A stretch of 64,000 bases of DNA, taken from Mercenaria mercenaria (Eukaryota > Mollusca > Bivalvia > Venerida > Veneridae). The translations under genes and the position numbers were made by a program. Below are positions 61,401 through 64,000 of this stretch, one piece after another (the stretch's first letter is position 1; the number at the start of each line of letters is the position of its first letter). The DNA lies in contig NC_069369.1 of the NCBI RefSeq assembly GCF_021730395.1, positions 66,305,501 to 66,369,500 on the forward strand, read 5' to 3'. The notes under the pieces were generated by a model, which did not search any database, was not told the origin of the DNA, and saw only the letters and a program-made list of their open reading frames with translations.

Positions 61401-63464
61401 GTCTGGTTCATTCATCATGTGATGTCATCATTGACCTCGGTATTGGAGTCCATGCCAGCCAAAAGGTCATGTCTCATCATTGTGAAGGAAGAGGTAAGAT
61501 TGAACTTTAAGCTGGGAAATTAATTGTTTTTGGTAATTTTATAGCGAAAAGGAGAAGAAACTTTGCAGTTTTGTGTGAGACACCAGACTATGAAACTTGA
61601 GGTTGAAAATCCTAAAAAAGCTGACAATTCTTCAGAGGAGCTACGCATATATGCAGCTGATAGAACATATACACAACCTGTTGGTTATAACTAGCTAACA
61701 CTACAGATCACTGACCTAAAACCACTTGAAAATTAGTAGGTTTTCTGTCAGTGCAGAGGAAGGTTTGACAGTGTGACAGTTGCAGTTATGCTCTGTGTCT
61801 CGCCTAAGGTATACCAGCACTAGAATAGAAAAATACCTCTTGATGTGACAGAATTGACAAATCTTGTAGAAAATAGGATTTTGGTAAAAGCTGTAAATAT
61901 TTTAATTAAACAGTGTTAGGATATTATGGTCATTATTTGGCAACTTTGTTTTTATTTCAGTTCTCAATCTTAGAGAACAGTTTACATTTGTTGGAAGCCA
62001 AGTCGTCTGCTGCAATATCAAAAATGAAAACACTCTACACAAATAAAAGACCACTGGATGGTGTTGGTATGAAAAATTTATAGCCTTAGTTAATCTTTAC
62101 CCTGCTAAATTTCTAAAATGAACTGGTCAGTCACTCAATTTGGGCAGTACCACATTATTCAAAGGGGTGTTCACTGAAAATGTACTGACTGAATAGCGAA
62201 CAGTGCAGACCATTATCAAACTGAATGTGCAGGTTGATCTTGGTCTGCACTGGTCGCAAAGGCAGAATCATTTGCCACCAGCAAGCTAAAGGTTAACTTC
62301 AATTTTCCTCTTGATTTTACATTTTTACATTCAGAAACATATATCCTTGTTTTTTTTCCTAGAAAGCTTCTCTTCGTACAGTCTTAATAGGTGATATTTT
62401 TGTTAGTACATTATATTTTCAGAACCACTGATAGAGCTGTTGTCTCTAACTTTACGAGCAAAGACATATCTTCTTATGAGTCCTGAGGAACAACTTGGAA
62501 ACAAGCTTTATAAAATTGTTCAAGTAAGTATGCATGGGAATTATATTACTTTATTTATAGAATTTAATGTTTAATGGTCATCTAATTGGAAACTGAATTG
62601 CTTTTTGGTTAATGATTTGTTACAAAATAACTATCTAATTTTGCGACAGTGGCATATTATTATGTCAAAACAACGTGTTTAATGCCTAAGCATCTTATTG
62701 AATTAATGTTGTAGTATGCACAATATTTGATTATTAAGCTGAGTTTAGACTATACTTTGTTTCTATAGTGTAAGATACTTATTCATCTGGGGCCTCTATG
62801 GCCAAGTGGTTTAGGTCGCTGACTTCAAATCACTTGCCCCTCACCGATGTGGGTTTAAGCCTGACTTGGGGCATTGAATTCTTCATGTGAGAAAGCCATC
62901 CAGCCAGCTTATGGAAGGTTGGTGGTTGTACCCAGGTGCCCGCCCTTGATGAAATAGTGCACAAAGGGGCACCTGGTGTCTTCCTTCACCATCAAAGCTT
63001 GAAAGTTGCCATATGACCCATAATTGTGTCGGTGTGAAGTTAAACCCAACAAAACAAACAAAAACTTATTAATCTATGTTTTTGAAATTATATTGAAAGA
63101 GTTTGACCCATTAAGTTTGCAGGTGAAGTTGTGAAAACACATTAATTCTGGGAGGGCCTAAATCGACATGTTATATTGTTAGCAAAGCTGTATTATACCA
63201 GTATGATCAGAATGATTTTCATGAAGTTTATGTGGGAGGAAAAGTAGGTCACTAGGTTGTGATGGGTCCTTAAGAAACCGACAACAATAATAAATACATT
63301 AAAGAGATTATCATTTTGTGGACATTTAGCAGTATTTATGGACTTAGACTTAGAACTATTTTATATTCTAGGCAATCTTTCCAACAGCATATGAGCGACA
63401 TAAGATGGTAGCAGAAGATGAACTTAGACATAACAAATGGGATACAGAACTAAGTCCCCAGCTA
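49421..63464 (+). CDS. Unrecognised helical protein, 5' part of a gene (13 exons)
   Basis: I do not recognise this protein. Thirteen exons join with matching phases: 49421-49474, 50011-50168, 52159-52206, 53875-53935, 54685-54902, 56974-57184, 58793-58873, 59425-59535, 59931-60093, 61345-61493, 61961-62066, 62423-62523, 63372-63464. They give 1554 nt, 518 codons, still open at the last donor, so the gene continues to the right. The ATG is the first after an in-frame TAA at 49400-49402. Residues 1-110 are mixed, with a Cys-rich stretch (CCLLLAACKQ, 90-99). Residues 108-235 look partly disordered (DSGIEE, a Pro-rich run near 163-178, HDSGVEEQED). From about 235 the chain is predominantly helical, with amphipathic segments (LLRRAFRLTQEKFNQYEEI; LLNKFWHFSLPQL; YRKIVYLNYLSL; LLSLTLRAKTYLL) broken by a Pro-rich loop (IAPPPTSP). 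No catalytic motif, signal peptide or membrane span is evident. A coiled-coil or helical-repeat family such as CCDC142 is only a guess. Confidence 0.82.
49727..49925 (+). repeat. tRNA-derived SINE, diverged
   Basis: TTAGTGGTCAAAGTATAAT (A box) and AAAGTTCGAATCCCC (B box) 45 bases apart, then an unrelated body. In intron 1 of the unrecognised gene. Confidence 0.5.
50011..50168 (+). CDS. Unrecognised gene, exon 2
   Basis: Acceptor TCTGTAG|GAC, donor CTGCA|GTATGT. Codes for an acidic segment (ITDDREDSLEQEPADIG). Confidence 0.83.
50219..50811 (+). mobile_element. Tandem-core element, family F8
   Basis: Starts ACCCCCTCCACAAGTGGTGG (hairpin with GGTGGGGGGTT), ends CAGACTGTCTTGTT. Three core units of ~165 bases (GTCCACTCTGTATCTCCTAA) with CAAGGTCAAGGTCACA. 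Confidence 0.82.
51305..52127. repeat. 29-base minisatellite
   Basis: About 28 units of GACCCAGACTTTGGACATTG + ATGAATACA. 29 is not a multiple of three and the reverse unit has no stop in any frame, so long open frames appear in all three minus frames (up to 275 codons at 52186-51359). Not coding in my view. Lies in intron 2, ending about 30 bases before exon 3. Confidence 0.95.
52159..52206 (+). CDS. Unrecognised gene, exon 3 (48 nt)
   Basis: Acceptor TTTCAG|G, donor GA|GTAAGT. Codes for HGTSTRNIHNYFMSL. The phases of both neighbours require this exon or an equal-phase skip; its length is a multiple of three, so skipping would keep frame. It starts about 30 bases after a 29-base minisatellite. 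Confidence 0.75.
52855..53715. repeat. 18-base minisatellite of two alternating units
   Basis: GTGCCTTTGCTGGAAATA and GTGCCTGTGCCAGAAATA alternate, nearly 50 units. Since 18 is a multiple of three, open frames persist (VPLLEI/VPVPEI or NSAFAG/NSACAR repeats). In intron 3. Confidence 0.95.
53875..53935 (+). CDS. Unrecognised gene, exon 4
   Basis: Acceptor TTTCAG|A, donor CTG|GTATGA. Codes for QRKCCLLLAACKQRFFSVRL. Confidence 0.78.
54256..54464. mobile_element. Palindromic MITE, TACTGTGAAATCATT family
   Basis: TACTGTGAAATCATTTAATT to AATGATTTCACAGTA, 209 bases; best-preserved ends in the window. Confidence 0.9.
54685..54902 (+). CDS. Unrecognised gene, exon 5
   Basis: Acceptor TGACAG|GTG, donor AAAAG|GTATGT. 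Codes for VRNDGRDSGIEEGAMM, VCLDAEEFQVFQQTLKCAA and a Pro/Ser-rich tail. Confidence 0.85.
55129..55342. mobile_element. TTAA-flanked MITE
   Basis: TTAACCTTTAGCCTGCTGG to AACAGGGTAAAGGTTA; perfect-looking central palindrome around GATCAGCCTGCA / TGCAGGCTGATC. Right TTAA has become TTAG. Confidence 0.85.
55527..55745. mobile_element. Palindromic MITE, TACTGTAAAAGCA family
   Basis: ATTGTAAAAGCACATATTTT at left, TTTCTGCTTTTACAGTA at right. Second copy at 63519-63741. Confidence 0.82.
55823..56937 (+). mobile_element. Tandem-core element, family F9
   Basis: ATGTCTCCCCCCACTGTGG to GTTGGGGGAGACATGCCC; the ends are inverted repeats (ATGTCTCCCCC / GGGGGAGACAT). Six or seven core units of ~146 bases with GGTCAAGGTCACAGG. 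Ends 36 bases before exon 6 of the unrecognised gene. Lacks the CTCTTGTT terminus. Confidence 0.85.
56974..57184 (+). CDS. Unrecognised gene, exon 6
   Basis: Acceptor CTTGCAG|A, donor AAA|GTAAGT. Includes HDSGVEEQED and a long amphipathic helix around CELLRRAFRLTQEKF. Confidence 0.88.
57478..58085 (+). mobile_element. Tandem-core element, family F10
   Basis: TTTTTATGCCCCCGAAGGGA to GCCATCGGGGGCATGTGTCA then AGTTCTTGTT. Three core units of ~165 bases with CAAAGGTCAAGGTCACAC. Confidence 0.85.
58793..58873 (+). CDS. Unrecognised gene, exon 7
   Basis: Acceptor TTTTCAG|GTT, donor CTG|GTATGG; 27 codons, phase 0 at both ends. Codes for LAEELVRQLIALENNENPYY. Confidence 0.85.
58934..59150. mobile_element. 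TTAA-flanked MITE, reverse orientation
   Basis: TTAACCCTTACCCTGCTTAA to CAGCAGGCTAAGGATTAA. Confidence 0.85.
59425..59535 (+). CDS. Unrecognised gene, exon 8
   Basis: Acceptor CTTCTAG|AAT, donor AAG|GTAAAG; 37 codons. Codes for IGYDQWQQRERTNITDLL, then NKFWHFSLPQLSDRS. Confidence 0.88.
59931..60093 (+). CDS. Unrecognised gene, exon 9
   Basis: Acceptor TTTACAG|ATG, donor AGTA|GTGAGT. A 10-C run (60019-60028) codes for the Pro run in IAPPPTSP and is in frame. Confidence 0.83.
60188..60438 (+). mobile_element. tRNA-derived SINE, nearly full
   Basis: Starts inside the head (CTCTGACTTCAAATCAC), B box GGGTTTGAGCCTCAC, body GGAAGGTTGGTGGTTCTACC, tail GGTTAAACCCAACAAAAGC. Same family as 62789-63064. 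Confidence 0.85.
60583..60770. mobile_element. Palindromic MITE, TACTGTGAAATCATT family, diverged
   Basis: TACTGTAAAATCAGGTGAAC at left, TATGATTTCGTGGTA at right. Confidence 0.7.
60855..61160 (-). mobile_element. tRNA-derived SINE of a second family
   Basis: On the minus strand: GTGGCCCAGTGGTTAAGGCG (A box), AAGGTTCGAGCCCCAT (B box), GC-rich body, tail of ACCTTT units at 60862-60879. About 305 bases, looks full length. In intron 9 of the unrecognised gene. Confidence 0.78.
61345..61493 (+). CDS. Unrecognised gene, exon 10
   Basis: Donor GAG|GTAAGA. Two acceptors lie five bases apart (CTAG then GGAG); only the second (exon from 61345) keeps the frame with exon 9. Codes for QYRKIVYLNYLSLNFDP and VWFIHHVMSSLTSVLE. 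A missed tiny exon in the preceding intron would be an alternative. Confidence 0.75.
61961..62066 (+). CDS. Unrecognised gene, exon 11
   Basis: Acceptor ATTTCAG|TTC, donor GTTG|GTATGA. Codes for FSILENSLHLLEAKSSAAIS. Confidence 0.87.
62090..62296. mobile_element. TTAA-flanked MITE, reverse orientation
   Basis: TTAATCTTTACCCTGCT to CAGCAAGCTAAAGGTTAA. Confidence 0.82.
62423..62523 (+). CDS. Unrecognised gene, exon 12
   Basis: Acceptor TTTTCAG|AA, donor CAA|GTAAGT. Codes for PLIELLSLTLRAKTYLLMSP. Confidence 0.88.
62789..63064 (+). mobile_element. Full-length tRNA-derived SINE
   Basis: Head with A box TGGCCAAGTGGTTTAGG and B box GGGTTTAAGCC, body with GAAGGTTGGTGGTTGTACCC and TAGTGCACAAAGGGGCACC, tail AACCCAACAAAACAAAC. 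It may be the molluscan V-SINE called RUDI, but I could not check. Confidence 0.88.
63372..63464 (+). CDS. Unrecognised gene, exon 13 (last in window)
   Basis: Acceptor ATTCTAG|GCA, donor CTA|GTATGT; 31 codons. Codes for AIFPTAYERHKMVAEDELRH. The gene continues off the right edge. Confidence 0.85.
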
Positions 63465-63518
63465 GTATGTCATATCTCATGAAATTACCGTACAGTTCCC
63501 AGTTATGTCCAATTGAAG

Positions 63519-63741
63519 TACTGTAAAAGCACATATTTTTGCTGGGTCAGAATTTCACAAATTTGAAATTTTGAGTATGTTTGTGAGGTTTAATATTCGC
63601 GATATTGTAAAAATGGTATCCTACTTGAATTTGAATTATACTGATGGTGAATATTTATGTGAGGATTAATTTTCGCATGATACAGGGCCTCGGGAATGTA
63701 GCAAAAATTGAACCCTCGCTAAAATTTCTGCTTTTACAGTA
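63519..63741. mobile_element. Palindromic MITE, TACTGTAAAAGCA family
   Basis: TACTGTAAAAGCACATATTT to AATTTCTGCTTTTACAGTA, 223 bases. The open frame at 63644-63922 overlaps it and is not a gene. Confidence 0.87.
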
Positions 63742-64000
63742 TAGTGAATATGAACTTATTATGTTCTCTGAATTTCAACTCTTCCCAAATAGTATAATAA
63801 AGTTGAAATACTGTGAACTGAGTAATATTCATGGCAGACTGTTTCTGGTTGATTTCTTGCTTGAATCATTCATTGAATTTAATGCCAACTATCTTGTAAA
63901 TTTACCGTTCATTTTATGTTAAAAAAGTGAAACTCACAATTTCATATAATATGCCCCATGAAATAGCTGTTTAAGCCAGAATCACTAGAATTTTGTACCC

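Noticed and set aside
63644-63922. 92-codon plus-strand frame
   Set aside because: Starts inside the TACTGTAAAAGCA MITE and has no splice or family support.

Overview
The window looks like nuclear DNA of a bivalve mollusc. Its genes are spliced, with short exons, GT-AG introns and animal-type proteins. The non-coding DNA is AT-rich and packed with repeats of a kind I associate with bivalves: hairpin-ended elements with tandem cores rich in TCAAGGTCA, and tRNA-derived SINEs. A heterodont clam is my guess, from memory of such repeats and not from a search.

Three protein genes are supported. (1) MRPS26 (mitoribosomal protein mS26) lies on the minus strand; exons 1 and 2 are at 8996-8767 and 790-650, and the rest is off the left edge. 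(2) EXD2, a membrane-anchored DEDDy 3'-5' exonuclease, lies on the plus strand. I could assemble it as 12 exons from 9307 to 26922. The splice phases close exactly, giving 578 codons plus a stop, with catalytic and zinc-binding residues intact. The MRPS26 and EXD2 start codons are 310 bases apart and point away from each other, so they probably share a divergent promoter. That is notable because EXD2 has been reported to support mitochondrial translation. (3) A plus-strand gene I do not recognise runs from 49421 off the right edge: 13 exons, 518 codons, all phases consistent.

Layout: 1-9 kb is the large MRPS26 intron, which holds several nested transposons. 9.3-27 kb is EXD2 with its repeat-laden introns. 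27-49 kb is gene-poor, with a young LTR element (28281-33103), several tandem-core elements and a broken LINE (39925-41456). 49.4-64 kb is the unrecognised gene; two large minisatellites lie either side of its 48-base exon 3.

Repeats dominate. At least ten families of tandem-core elements (called F1-F10 here) share one plan: a hairpin near the 5' end, a core of roughly 140-166-base tandem units, and most often a 3' hairpin followed by CTCTTGTT or a variant. Other repeats are seven TTAA-flanked MITEs, two further palindromic MITE families, three copies of one tRNA-derived SINE, and two LINE remnants. Part of EXD2 exon 10 exists as a string of degenerate copies in the intron before it, one of them split by a later insertion.
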